Shown: positions 1 to 8,084 of the stretch, piece after piece
Position numbering within the stretch: position 1 is the first letter of the stretch
Layout of the letters: every line of letters starts with the position of its first letter
Assembly (NCBI GenBank): GCA_964521575.1
Contig: CAZFSR010000007.1
Location: 1 to 64,000, forward strand
DNA length: 64,000 nucleotides
Direction: 5' to 3'
Source: 79-D21 sp964521575
GTDB lineage: Bacteria; Synergistota; Synergistia; Synergistales; 79-D21
Program-made: the position numbers and the translations under genes
Notes under the pieces: generated by a model
Told to the model about the DNA's origin: nothing
Database searches by the model: none
Seen by the model: the letters and a program-made list of their open reading frames with translations, nothing else

Positions 1-2
1 CG

Positions 3-65
3 AAGCGCCCCGCGGCCGAGTCCATCGACATCGACGAACAGGGACGCATCACCGGCCTGTTTTAG
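3..65 (+). CDS. C-terminal end of an unidentified protein (partial)
   Basis: An open frame enters from the left edge and ends at a TAG at 63-65; its last residues read DEQGRITGLF. It is followed at once by a strong bidirectional terminator, which fits a real gene end. Twenty residues are too few to name a family. Confidence 0.4.
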   Translation, partial: KRPAAESIDIDEQGRITGLF

Positions 66-137
66 GAAGAAGACCGGGTGGCGGGTGGCGGGTTCACGCT
101 TGCTGAGCGTGTGAGCGAACTCGGTTTGAGGACGGGA

Positions 138-180
138 AAAGAATCGGGGCGGGCTAAAGCCCGCCCCGATTCTTTCTTGC
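138..180. terminator. Bidirectional rho-independent terminator
   Basis: A 17-bp perfect inverted repeat (138-154 with 159-175) surrounds a 4-nt loop. It is GC-rich at the core and flanked by an A-run on the left and a T-run on the right, so it can terminate both the + strand gene ending at 65 and the - strand gene ending at 186. Confidence 0.9.
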
Positions 181-185
181 GCTGA

Positions 186-1148
186 TTACTGGATTTGGGG
201 AACCTTGATTTTCGCTTCCTTGTAGTACTTCGCGGCGCCGGGGTGAACCGGAACAGTGATCCCTTCCATGGCCGTCTGGGGGGTGATCAGCTTGGCCTTC
301 GCGTGGACATTCTGGATCTCGGCGATATGGGTCCAGAAAGCCTTCGTGAAGTCATAGACGACCTTGTCGGGAACATTGGAGTCCACGACGAGAATGGCCA
401 TGACCGCAGGAGTGTGGGTGTCGGTTGTCACGCCCTTATAGGTGTTTGCGGGGATCACGCTGGGGACGAAGAAGGGGCTCTCCTTCTGGAGCTTGTCGAG
501 GGTTGCCTTGTCAAAGCTGACAAGAGTGATGTCCTTCGTCGTGGCCAAATCCATGACGGCAGCAGTGGGGTAACCGGCGACAACAAAACCGGCATCGATC
601 TGGTTGTCCTTGAAGCGCTGGGTCGTCGCGTTGAAGTCGAGGAAGTCGGTCTTCATGTCAGAGAACTTCAGCCCGGTGGAAAGGAAGATGGCGCTCACAT
701 CGGCTGCCACTCCAGAACCGGGTGCGCCGACGGACACACGCTTACCTTTGAGGTCCGCAAGGGTCTTGATCCCGGAATTCTTGAGGGCGATCAGCTGGAC
801 ATGCTCAGGATAGAGGGAGGCGACTGCCCGGACGTTCTTGAACTCTTCCTTGAACATGGCCTTCCCTTTGTAGGCCCAAAAGGCTGTGTCGTTCTGGACC
901 ATAGCCATTTCAATCTTGTGGGTGCCGATGAGGTTCAGGTTGGCGACCGATGCGTTACCGGTTTCCGCCGTAATCTGCAGGTCGGGGACGTACTTGCTGA
1001 CAACTTGTGCTATTCCGCCGCCGATCGGGTAGTAGGTGCCGCCGGTTCCGCCGGTGGCTATGGATACGAAAGTCTTGGCCGAGGCCATTCCCGCTGCGGC
1101 TCCAACCACCATCAGGGCGGCAAGGGTAAGCATCAGAATCTTTTTCAT
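186..1148 (-). CDS. TRAP transporter solute-binding protein, TAXI family
   Basis: This is a 320-aa periplasmic receptor of the TAXI branch of tripartite (TRAP) transporters, which deliver organic acids to a fused DctQM-type permease using an ion gradient. The first 24 residues are a signal peptide ending in ASA. The mature start carries the TAXI-type stretch FVSIATGGTGGTYYPIGGG, and later SVGAPGSGV is also typical. Length is normal for the family. AAGGAGGAG lies just upstream of the ATG. No permease gene is adjacent on either side: downstream is a convergent terminator and upstream is a divergent hutP-like gene. The ligand cannot be read from sequence. Confidence 0.93.
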   Translation of the reverse strand: MKKILMLTLAALMVVGAAAGMASAKTFVSIATGGTGGTYYPIGGGIAQVVSKYVPDLQITAETGNASVANLNLIGTHKIEMAMVQNDTAFWAYKGKAMFKEEFKNVRAVASLYPEHVQLIALKNSGIKTLADLKGKRVSVGAPGSGVAADVSAIFLSTGLKFSDMKTDFLDFNATTQRFKDNQIDAGFVVAGYPTAAVMDLATTKDITLVSFDKATLDKLQKESPFFVPSVIPANTYKGVTTDTHTPAVMAILVVDSNVPDKVVYDFTKAFWTHIAEIQNVHAKAKLITPQTAMEGITVPVHPGAAKYYKEAKIKVPQIQ

Positions 1149-1248
1149 AAAGCGAACTCCTCCTTTTGGTAAATTTTTGAAAAAAAGTTTTGGTGCGGTT
1201 GAAAAAAGTACCTAACGCACAAGGAAGATTCGATTTCCTTTAGTTTAT

Positions 1249-1277
1249 ACTTTACCATTAAATTGCGAGATTCTCAA
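1249..1277 (-). promoter_or_regulatory. Possible promoter of the TAXI receptor gene
   Basis: On the - strand TTGAGA (1272-1277) and TAAAGT (1249-1254) are separated by 17 nt. The -10 is weak, but the same TAAAGT hexamer appears in the rpmE and mraZ promoters of this window. Confidence 0.35.
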
Positions 1278-1303
1278 CGGACGACGGGAGAACCATCGGA
1301 CAT

Positions 1304-1313
1304 GGGATATAAT
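1304..1313 (+). promoter_or_regulatory. Likely -10 element of the hutP-like gene
   Basis: A perfect TATAAT sits at 1308-1313 with no good -35 at the usual distance. Transcription would begin near 1320, about 39 nt before the ATG at 1359, leaving a short leader. This also argues against the TTG start at 1263, which would lie upstream of the promoter. Confidence 0.45.
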
Positions 1314-1358
1314 GTTCCCGTTTTCGGTCAAGGGCTGGAGAGAAGGGAGAGGGACCGG

Positions 1359-1904
1359 ATGAAATTTAAGGAAATATTTGGGGGAAAGGAAGAGAAGCAT
1401 AAGGAAAATCAAAGCGTTCCCCCCGGAACGGATGAGGCCAAGGCGGCGGAAGACTATGGGACCGGATTCGGCTTGCAGGTGAAATTGCGCTTCACCGAAG
1501 AGAGCCAGGTTGGCCGTGCAGCTCTTCTGTTGTCCTGCACGACGGACAAGCAGTCCGAAGAAGAACTGAAACTCGCCCTCAATGCCGAAGGATGGAAATC
1601 CGTGGCAACCGAGGTCGGGGGGATTGCGAGCGACCTCCCCCAAAAAATCACGCGAGCTCTCGTCGGAGCGGCCCTCAACGCTGGCGTGGTGGATAAGAAG
1701 CCGCGGGAAATGCATGCCCTGATGCACGCCGCCCTGGAAGCGATAAACGGCTTCATTTCCTTGGGAACCCTTGAGGCAAGCATCGGGGCGAAACTGGCGA
1801 TTGTCAGGAATACGAACTGGATTGCGGTCTCCATGGTGGGGGATACGGCTTATCACGCCGTGGCCCACCACGAGAGGTGCGGCCTGGGGGTCATGCACAT
1901 CTGA
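1359..1904 (+). CDS. hutP: HutP-family histidine-responsive RNA-binding antiterminator
   Basis: The 181-aa protein matches HutP, which in Bacillus is a hexamer that binds L-histidine and Mg2+ and then disrupts a terminator in the hut leader RNA. The conserved core runs from about residue 50: GRAALLL, TEVGGIASDLPQKI, RALVGAAL, the metal/histidine pair in MHALMH (His119 and His123), the IGAK segment, and the terminal HHERCGLGVMHI with His171. Relative to B. subtilis HutP (about 148 aa) it has roughly 40 extra charged N-terminal residues. GAGAAGGGAGAGGG precedes the ATG. No hut gene is nearby, so the target RNA is unknown. Confidence 0.85.
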   Translation: MKFKEIFGGKEEKHKENQSVPPGTDEAKAAEDYGTGFGLQVKLRFTEESQVGRAALLLSCTTDKQSEEELKLALNAEGWKSVATEVGGIASDLPQKITRALVGAALNAGVVDKKPREMHALMHAALEAINGFISLGTLEASIGAKLAIVRNTNWIAVSMVGDTAYHAVAHHERCGLGVMHI

Positions 1905-1911
1905 TATTCCC

Positions 1912-1940
1912 TTGCCATGCGACTTGGTCTGTGATAAAGT
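1912..1940 (+). promoter_or_regulatory. Promoter of rpmE
   Basis: TTGCCA (1912-1917), a 17-nt spacer and TAAAGT (1935-1940) lie between hutP and rpmE. The leader to the rpmE ATG would be about 40 nt. Confidence 0.55.
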
Positions 1941-1988
1941 TTGCTTCTGTGTGTAACCTAAGAAAAGACCGTATGGAGGTGCTCCACC

Positions 1989-2225
1989 ATGAAAAAGGAC
2001 ATCCATCCCCGTTACGAGGACTGCAAGGTTGTTTGCGCTTGCGGGAATACCTTTGAGACGCGCTCGACCAGCAAGGAGTTGAAGGTTGTGGTTTGCAACG
2101 CCTGCCACCCCTTCTACACGGGAAAGAAGGGCCGGTTTGTCTCGGAGGCCGGGCGACTGGAAAAGTTCCAGAAGAAGTACGCCGGAGTGGATTACGGCCA
2201 GAAGAAGGAAAGCGAAGAGAACTAG
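1989..2225 (+). CDS. rpmE: 50S ribosomal protein L31 (zinc-binding form)
   Basis: This 78-aa protein is L31, which helps bridge the two ribosomal subunits. It begins MKKDIHPRYEDC as L31 does and keeps the zinc ligands CxC (CACGNTF) and CxxC (CNACHPFYTG), so it is the zinc-containing C+ paralogue rather than the zinc-free form. A short acidic and lysine-rich tail follows. GGAGGTG precedes the ATG. It has its own promoter and terminator, so it is probably a single-gene unit. Confidence 0.97.
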   Translation: MKKDIHPRYEDCKVVCACGNTFETRSTSKELKVVVCNACHPFYTGKKGRFVSEAGRLEKFQKKYAGVDYGQKKESEEN

Positions 2226-2226
2226 G

Positions 2227-2249
2227 GGGAGCGTAAGCTCCCTTTTTTC
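2227..2249 (+). terminator. Rho-independent terminator after rpmE
   Basis: GGGAGC (2227-2232) pairs with GCTCCC (2237-2242) around a 4-nt loop and is followed by six T residues, two bases after the rpmE stop codon. Confidence 0.75.
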
Positions 2250-2270
2250 ATCATGAGAGGAAGGTGCCGA

Positions 2271-2966
2271 ATGGCTGCTCTGGTTAGCCTGATCACCTCA
2301 ACCCCCGAACCCGACAGGCTTGTCGCGGCCTCCGCAAGGGTTTGCTACAGTGCTGGATCGGCGAGCGACCTTGCCGGGAGCATGACGGCGGAGGAGGCCT
2401 CCCGTTTGCTGAAGCACCTGAGGCAAAGCGGACACCTTTCGCCGTTCGAACACGCCTCATTCGTCTTTGCGGTGGACGGCATCAGCCGTGCCTGCTCCCA
2501 TCAGCTCGTCCGGCATCGAATTGCAAGTTTTAGCCAGCAGAGCCAGAGGTACGTCCGGGCCGAGAAACCTGAATATGTCATTCCCGGGACCGTGGAAGCC
2601 GTCCCAGAGGCGTGCGCCGCTTTCAGGGCGGCGATCGAGGCCGCCTACGAAACCTACGGCAAGCTCATGGCGCTTGGAATTCCGGCTGAAGACGCACGGT
2701 ATGTCCTGCCGAATGCCAGTGCGACGCACCTTGTCGTCACGATGAACGCTCGGGAACTTCTTCATTTCTTTTCCCTCCGGCTTTGTAAACGGGCGCAGTG
2801 GGAGATCCGGGAGCTGGCGAGACAAATGCTGGTCCTCTCGCGGGAAAAGGCGCCGTGCCTGTTCTCGGTTGCAGGGCCCAGCTGCGTGACGGAAGGCGCA
2901 TGTGCGGAGACGAGGCCCTGTGGAAGCCCGTATTCCTGCATGGAGGAGCTCCTTGCGGAACATTAG
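2271..2966 (+). CDS. thyX: FAD-dependent thymidylate synthase ThyX
   Basis: ThyX methylates dUMP to dTMP using methylene-tetrahydrofolate, NADPH and FAD, replacing the ThyA/DHFR route. The diagnostic RHRX7S motif is present (RHR at 81-83, Ser91 within SFSQQSQR). The protein is 231 aa from the ATG at 2271, which has GAGAGGAAGG 5 nt upstream; the in-frame ATG at 2253 lies against the rpmE terminator T-run with no ribosome site. The C-terminus is cysteine-rich (four Cys in the last 35 residues), which is not needed for catalysis. The downstream DUF1385 gene overlaps its end. Confidence 0.96.
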   Translation: MAALVSLITSTPEPDRLVAASARVCYSAGSASDLAGSMTAEEASRLLKHLRQSGHLSPFEHASFVFAVDGISRACSHQLVRHRIASFSQQSQRYVRAEKPEYVIPGTVEAVPEACAAFRAAIEAAYETYGKLMALGIPAEDARYVLPNASATHLVVTMNARELLHFFSLRLCKRAQWEIRELARQMLVLSREKAPCLFSVAGPSCVTEGACAETRPCGSPYSCMEELLAEH

Positions 2967-3918
2967 GATCTTTCTCTCTTTCATTCTTGGGATCCTCTCC
3001 GCTCTCGAGGAATCGGCCCAGCTGCCTGAAAAGCTGCCGGTCGGCGGGCAGGCCGTCATCGAGGGGGTGCTGATGCGGGGGAGGAAGCGGTGGGCTCTGG
3101 CGGTCCGGGAGGAGAATGGAAACCTTTTCGAAAGAGTCTGGCCGAACATCCCCTGGACATCCTCGGGAGCCTGGAAGCTTCCCGTTTTCCGGGGACTTGC
3201 GACGATGGCGGAGATGATGACCATCGGGTTCAAGGCGTTAAGCCTTTCCGCAGAAGTTGCCCTGGGCGAGGAGGAACAGGTCTCCGGCTGGGAAATGGCC
3301 CTGACGGTAGGGGTTGCGCTCTTTTTTGTCATCGGCCTTTTTGTGGCTTTTCCCGTCTGGCTGACAGACCGGCTTTATGGGCAGGACTGGGGGCACTCAT
3401 GGGGAGGGCGCATCCTTGAAGGCCTGATCCGGGCAGCTGTATTCGTTTCCTACATTGCAATCATCGGGCTGTGGAAGGACATGAGAAGGGTGTTCGAATA
3501 TCACGGAGCCGAACACAAAACGATCAACGCCTATGAATCCGGCTTGCCGCTCGAACTGATGGATTCCCTCAGGAACAGTTCGCGATTTCATATGCGCTGC
3601 GGAACCTCCTTCCTCCTTGTCGTGGTCGGCGTCAGCATCCTCGTATTCGCCCTGGCGGGCACGGGGCCGATCGCCTGGCGCATTGGAAGCCGCGTCCTCC
3701 TCCTGCCTCCCGTGATCGGGATTTCCTACGAGATCATAAGAGGGGCTTCGAGGTTCCCCAAGGCGGGAAAATGGATCATGTTCCCGACCCTGTGGCTTCA
3801 ATACCTGACAACAAGGGAACCGGACGAAGGGCAACTGGGGGTCGCCCTGAAGGCCCTCGAACTGGCCCTTGAAAATAATGTTGAAAATGAAACGGCACAG
3901 GTTGCCGTGGAGGGATAG
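2953..3918 (+). CDS. DUF1385 (YqhQ-like) membrane protein
   Basis: This is a polytopic membrane protein of the DUF1385/YqhQ family, of unknown biochemical role. Conserved family blocks are visible: GGQAVIEGVLMRG near the N-terminus, then FEYHGAEHKTINAYE followed by RFHMRCGTSFLL, whose His, Glu and Cys residues suggest metal binding. Hydrophobic helices occur near residues 115-140, 165-180 and 230-275. I chose the TTG at 2953 (321 aa) because GGAGGAG lies 4 nt upstream; the ATG at 2902 would overlap thyX by 65 nt. It is followed 3 nt later by prfA, an arrangement common for this family. Confidence 0.85.
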   Translation: MRNIRIFLSFILGILSALEESAQLPEKLPVGGQAVIEGVLMRGRKRWALAVREENGNLFERVWPNIPWTSSGAWKLPVFRGLATMAEMMTIGFKALSLSAEVALGEEEQVSGWEMALTVGVALFFVIGLFVAFPVWLTDRLYGQDWGHSWGGRILEGLIRAAVFVSYIAIIGLWKDMRRVFEYHGAEHKTINAYESGLPLELMDSLRNSSRFHMRCGTSFLLVVVGVSILVFALAGTGPIAWRIGSRVLLLPPVIGISYEIIRGASRFPKAGKWIMFPTLWLQYLTTREPDEGQLGVALKALELALENNVENETAQVAVEG

Positions 3919-3921
3919 TCG

Positions 3922-4995
3922 ATGGATTTTGGAAAGAAGCTGGAGGAAGTCGAAAAAACCTACGTCGAGCTGGAGAGGCTGCTGACTCTGCCCGAGGTGG
4001 TAGGAAACCCTCACGAGCTCCAGAAGACCGCCAAGAAACATTCAGACCTGGCGCCGATCGTTGAAACCTACAGGCTTTATGAGGCCGCCCGCAGCGATTT
4101 GCGGGGAGCCCGAGAGTTGTTCGACACCGACGACAGCGAGATGAAGGAGATGGCAAGGGAGGAAATTGCAAGGTTGGAAGCTCTCCTCCTTGAGCTGGAA
4201 ACCCGACTTGGGATCCTGCTGATACCGAAGGACCCGAACGATGACCGAAGCGTCATCGTCGAGATACGGGGCGGGGCGGGGGGAGAGGAAGCCGCGCTTT
4301 TTGCCGCGAGCCTCTACCGGATGTATGTGCGTTTCGCCGAAAGGCGCGGATGGAGCACCGAGTTGATGACGCTGAACGAGACCGGTATCGGGGGGTTCAA
4401 GGAAGTGGCTTTCAGGATCCCGAACGAAGGGGCATACAGCCAGTTGAAATACGAGAGCGGCGTTCACCGTGTCCAGCGGGTTCCGGTAACGGAGGCCAGC
4501 GGAAGGATTCACACGTCGACTGCGACTGTGGCGGTTTTGCCCGAAGCGGACGAGGTGGATGTCCAGATCAACACGGAAGATCTGAAGATCGACACCTACA
4601 GGGCTAGCGGGGCCGGTGGGCAATATGTCAACATGACCGATTCGGCCGTTCGGATCACCCACATCCCGAGTGGCGTGGTCGTATCTTGCCAGGATGAACG
4701 TTCTCAGCTGAAAAACCGAGTCAAGGCCATGGCCATGCTCCGCGCAAAACTTTACGACAGCGAACTCCAAAGGCAGCAGGAAGCCCTCGCTTCGGAACGA
4801 AGGGGACAAATCGGCACTGCAGACCGGTCGGAGCGGATCCGAACCTACAACTTCCCGCAGAACAGGCTGACAGACCACCGGATCGGGCTGACTCTCTACA
4901 AGCTAGACCAAATCATGGATGGAGATCTTCAGGAACTGATCGATGCCCTCAACCTAGCGGACCAGGCGGAGAAGTTGAAAACCCTGGAAAGCTAA
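3922..4995 (+). CDS. prfA: Peptide chain release factor 1
   Basis: RF1 recognises UAA and UAG stop codons and triggers peptide release. The 357-aa protein has the GGQ catalytic motif at 232-234 (ASGAGGQYVN) and the codon-reading PxT tripeptide at 188-190, here PVT rather than the more usual PAT. Length is typical. A GGAGGG within the end of the previous gene serves as ribosome site. It sits directly before prmC, which methylates the GGQ glutamine. Confidence 0.98.
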   Translation: MDFGKKLEEVEKTYVELERLLTLPEVVGNPHELQKTAKKHSDLAPIVETYRLYEAARSDLRGARELFDTDDSEMKEMAREEIARLEALLLELETRLGILLIPKDPNDDRSVIVEIRGGAGGEEAALFAASLYRMYVRFAERRGWSTELMTLNETGIGGFKEVAFRIPNEGAYSQLKYESGVHRVQRVPVTEASGRIHTSTATVAVLPEADEVDVQINTEDLKIDTYRASGAGGQYVNMTDSAVRITHIPSGVVVSCQDERSQLKNRVKAMAMLRAKLYDSELQRQQEALASERRGQIGTADRSERIRTYNFPQNRLTDHRIGLTLYKLDQIMDGDLQELIDALNLADQAEKLKTLES

Positions 4996-5008
4996 GGGGT
5001 TCCCCAGA

Positions 5009-5851
5009 ATGAACCGCGGGAATGCCCGGCGCATTGCCCTTGAAAGATTGAAGGATGCCGGGATACCAAGACCGGGCCTGGAAGCGGACCTCCTGTGCGG
5101 GGAGGCATTCGGTTGTTCCCGGGAGGAGCTCCTGGCCCACCCCGAGATCCCGATCGGGCACGGTGAGGAGCAAAAACTTCTTGTCCTTATCGAAGCCAGG
5201 ACACGCCGATGTCCAGTCGCCTACCTCAGAGGCAGGGCCTCTTTCTGGGGGTTGGATCTTGAAGTGGGGCCAGGTTGCCTGGTTCCGCGGCCGGAAACCG
5301 AACTTCTGGTCGAAACAGCTCTCGAGTGTTTCCACGGGGGGCGCTTTCTCGACTGGGGTACGGGAAGCGGTTGCGTTGCACTGGCGCTCTTGTCCGAGCG
5401 GGAGAACGCCCGGGCCTTGATGCTGGAAAAAAGCCCTCTCGCCCTTTCCTGGGCCTGGCGCAACCTGAAGAAGTCCCCCTTCCGGGACCGGGCTGTCCTT
5501 TGGCACGGATCCTCCATTGAATCGATCCCCTCCAGATGGCTTCCGTTCGAATTGATTGTCGGCAACCCTCCCTATATCCCTTCAGCGGAGATCTCTTCCC
5601 TGATGAGTGATGTCAGGCTTTACGAACCCATAGAAGCGCTCGATGGGGGATGCGATGGCCTGGACGACATCAGGGCCATATTGTCTGGGGCAAGTTGGGC
5701 TCTTGCTCCAGGCGGGTGGTTGTTGCTCGAGATCGGCGGTTCCGGGCAGGCGGAGGCGCTGGAAAGTTTTCCGGCCGAGGAACTGGAGCTTGTTCAGGTC
5801 AAGAGGGATTTGTCGGGGAAGGATCGTATCGTTGTCTGGCGCCATCGTTAG
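5009..5851 (+). CDS. prmC: Release factor glutamine methyltransferase PrmC
   Basis: PrmC uses S-adenosylmethionine to N5-methylate the glutamine of the GGQ motif in release factors 1 and 2. The 280-aa protein has an N-terminal helical domain, the cofactor-binding DWGTGSGCVALAL (glycine loop at about 117-121) and the catalytic NPPY at 186-189. The LVPRPETE stretch before the cofactor loop is characteristic. It starts 13 nt after prfA. Confidence 0.97.
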   Translation: MNRGNARRIALERLKDAGIPRPGLEADLLCGEAFGCSREELLAHPEIPIGHGEEQKLLVLIEARTRRCPVAYLRGRASFWGLDLEVGPGCLVPRPETELLVETALECFHGGRFLDWGTGSGCVALALLSERENARALMLEKSPLALSWAWRNLKKSPFRDRAVLWHGSSIESIPSRWLPFELIVGNPPYIPSAEISSLMSDVRLYEPIEALDGGCDGLDDIRAILSGASWALAPGGWLLLEIGGSGQAEALESFPAEELELVQVKRDLSGKDRIVVWRHR

Positions 5852-5916
5852 GATTTGCTTAGAATAGAAGTAATTTGGGCGGGTTAGGCCAAATGATCAA
5901 GGGGGGCGAAGAGGAA

Positions 5917-7107
5917 ATGGAAAAGAGGGAGCTAGTCATCATCGGGGCTGGGCCTGCCGGCCTGACTGCTGCGATTTACGGGAGAAGATCCGGTCTTGAT
6001 GTTCTTATCCTCGAAAAAGGGCTTCCGGGCGGGCAGATCAACACGACGGACGAAATTGAAAACTGGCCTGGGGTGCAACACGCCAGCGGCCAGGAACTTG
6101 CGGACATGTTCAGGGAACATGCAGCCAAGTTCAAGCCTGAATTCCGGGAAGCGGAAGTGCAGGCCATCGAACTGAGGGAAGGGAAAAAGCTTGTTCTTAC
6201 CGATAAGGGAATCGTCGAAGCACAGGCGATCCTTCTGGCGACCGGGGCAAGCTTCAAAAAGCAGGGGTGCCCCGGGGAGGCCGAGTTTACCGGTCGTGGC
6301 GTGAGCTACTGCGCAGTTTGCGACGGGGCTTTTTTCGAGGACCAGGAAGTTGCGGTCATCGGAGGAGGAAACACCGCGGTTGAAGAAGGGGCATACCTGA
6401 CCCAATTTGCATCAAAGGTCTACATCATTCATCGCAGGGATTCTTTCAGGGCGGACAAGGTTGCAGTCGAAAGAGCCCTGGGTAATCCCAAGGTCCAGGC
6501 TGTCTGGGACTCCGTAGTGGAAGAGATCCGAGGCACGGAAATGGTCGAAAGCCTTCTTCTGAAGAACGTCAAGACCGGAGAAAAATCGGAACTTCCTGTT
6601 TCCGGCGTCTTCGTCTTTATTGGTAACGAGCCGAATGTCGGTTTCTTGAAACCCCTGATCGACTCGGGTGCCCTGAAGACGGCCAAGGGAGGATGGATCC
6701 TGGTCAATGACCGGATGGAGACCTCAATCGAAGGGATTTTTGCAGCAGGAGACCTGATCGACAAGTACCTGAGGCAGGTGGTTACGGCAGCCGGGGATGG
6801 CGCCACGGCCGCGATGGCGGCGTATGCGTATGTCTCGGAACAAGTTCACCTGGAAGGCAAGCTCTTGGAGCCGGAGGAAGTGACCGCCGTATTCTTCTCG
6901 AGCGTCCAAGAGCCCCAGGTCCGGTTGGCAAGGGCAATCGAAACGGATCCCCAATGGAACGGGGTCGTCCTTGTGGATGGCTACAAAAACTCCAGAATGG
7001 CGGAAAAACTCCGGGTTGAGGCGTTGCCGTGCGCCCTGAAAATCAGGAAAGGAACGGTTGTCGGTCGGCTTGAGATCTCTTCTGCGGAGGAATTGAAGAA
7101 GCTTTAA
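5917..7107 (+). CDS. trxB: Thioredoxin reductase with a degenerate thioredoxin-like C-terminal domain
   Basis: Residues 1-310 form a standard low-molecular-weight thioredoxin reductase: FAD-binding GAGPAGLTAAIYG near the start, redox CAVC (Cys132 and Cys135), NADPH-binding GGGNTAVEEGA, and a C-terminal GDL segment. About 85 further residues follow, and these read like a thioredoxin fold: a strand AVFFSS, then VVLVDGY, AEKLRVEALPCALKIRKG (the cis-proline region) and TVVGRL. The CxxC that should follow the first strand is absent, replaced by SSVQEP. I chose the ATG at 5917 (396 aa); an upstream ATG at 5893 is possible. Confidence 0.93.
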   Translation: MEKRELVIIGAGPAGLTAAIYGRRSGLDVLILEKGLPGGQINTTDEIENWPGVQHASGQELADMFREHAAKFKPEFREAEVQAIELREGKKLVLTDKGIVEAQAILLATGASFKKQGCPGEAEFTGRGVSYCAVCDGAFFEDQEVAVIGGGNTAVEEGAYLTQFASKVYIIHRRDSFRADKVAVERALGNPKVQAVWDSVVEEIRGTEMVESLLLKNVKTGEKSELPVSGVFVFIGNEPNVGFLKPLIDSGALKTAKGGWILVNDRMETSIEGIFAAGDLIDKYLRQVVTAAGDGATAAMAAYAYVSEQVHLEGKLLEPEEVTAVFFSSVQEPQVRLARAIETDPQWNGVVLVDGYKNSRMAEKLRVEALPCALKIRKGTVVGRLEISSAEELKKL

Positions 7108-7136
7108 GTGCAGGATCATCGAAAGGGGGACTCTCC

Positions 7137-8069
7137 TTGATCGTCACAGTTACGCTGAATCCCGCGGTCGACGAGGAGTACCTCGTCCCGGAGTTTCGGC
7201 CGGGGGGATGGTTCCGCGCGAGCCGGGTGCAACGCTCCCCGGGAGGCAAGGGAATCAACGTCTCGCTTGTTCTGAAACAGCTTGGGGTCGAAACCGCTGC
7301 AATGGGGTTCCTTGCGGGTTTCAGCGGGGAGTATGTCCGCGATTTTCTCCGGAAGGCCCAGATCACGACGAACTTCCTTCATGTCAGGGGGGAGACCCGA
7401 ACCAACGTCTATATTGTCGACGAGGTTGGGAAGGTCGAAACCGGGCTAGCGGAGCCCGGTCCGTATATCAGTGAGGATGAGATTGCGCGTTTCCTTTCCA
7501 ACTATGAGCGCATTCTCAAGAGGACGGATCTGGTTGTGTTGGGGGGGTCGCTCCCTCCTGGCATACCGCAGGATTTCTATTGCGAACTGATACGTATCGC
7601 CCGGCAAAGGGATATCCCGACCTTCATCGATGCGGCAGGGGCCCCCTTGCTGGCTGCGCTTGAAGAGGGGCCGACCTATGCGAAAGTGGACCAGCGATTC
7701 ATGGGAGCCTACGAGGGAGTTGCCCTGAACAGTCTCGACAACCTGATCGAAGCGGTAACACGAGTCCACGCGCTTGGAGTTGAATGGGTCATCGCATCCT
7801 ATCGAACCTACGGGAACGTCTTCTTCACAGCGGAGGGAATCTTCCTGGCGGAGTTCGACAGGAAGGGGATTGTGTCGATGTTTGGTTCGGGCGAATCCCT
7901 CGTGGCCGGTTTGATCCTTGCGGGCAAGGAAGGCATGGACACGAAAGACCGGATTCTTTTCGGAATGGCTGCTGCGTTGGAAAATGCCCTTCACGTGGAA
8001 AAGGGTGTCAAGGACCGTGCGGCCGTGGAAAGGCTGATACCGCGCATCCGTTTCGAGAGGCTTTCGTAG
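7137..8069 (+). CDS. PfkB-family sugar kinase-like protein with altered catalytic motif
   Basis: The 310-aa protein is closest to the 1-phosphofructokinase/tagatose-6-phosphate kinase branch of the PfkB ribokinase superfamily. It starts TLNPAVDEE and keeps the sugar-binding PGGKGIN (35-41). The C-terminal signature that normally reads GAGD or GSGD is GSGESLVAG (250-258), so the catalytic aspartate is replaced by Glu253. The usual KPN segment is also altered, to KVDQRFMG. It may be a weak kinase or a binding protein. The start is TTG at 7137 with AAAGGGGG 7 nt upstream. It forms a run with trxB and the CBS protein. Confidence 0.85.
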   Translation: MIVTVTLNPAVDEEYLVPEFRPGGWFRASRVQRSPGGKGINVSLVLKQLGVETAAMGFLAGFSGEYVRDFLRKAQITTNFLHVRGETRTNVYIVDEVGKVETGLAEPGPYISEDEIARFLSNYERILKRTDLVVLGGSLPPGIPQDFYCELIRIARQRDIPTFIDAAGAPLLAALEEGPTYAKVDQRFMGAYEGVALNSLDNLIEAVTRVHALGVEWVIASYRTYGNVFFTAEGIFLAEFDRKGIVSMFGSGESLVAGLILAGKEGMDTKDRILFGMAAALENALHVEKGVKDRAAVERLIPRIRFERLS

Positions 8070-8084
8070 GAAGGGGAGAATGGA

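Noticed and set aside
195..1172. A 325-codon + strand frame opposite the TAXI receptor
   Set aside because: It has no family resemblance and no ribosome site. The - strand frame has a signal peptide, a ribosome site and clear TAXI motifs.
1263..1358. Upstream TTG start for the hutP-like gene, adding 32 residues
   Set aside because: It lies upstream of the TATAAT at 1308-1313 and lacks a ribosome site; the added residues do not match HutP.
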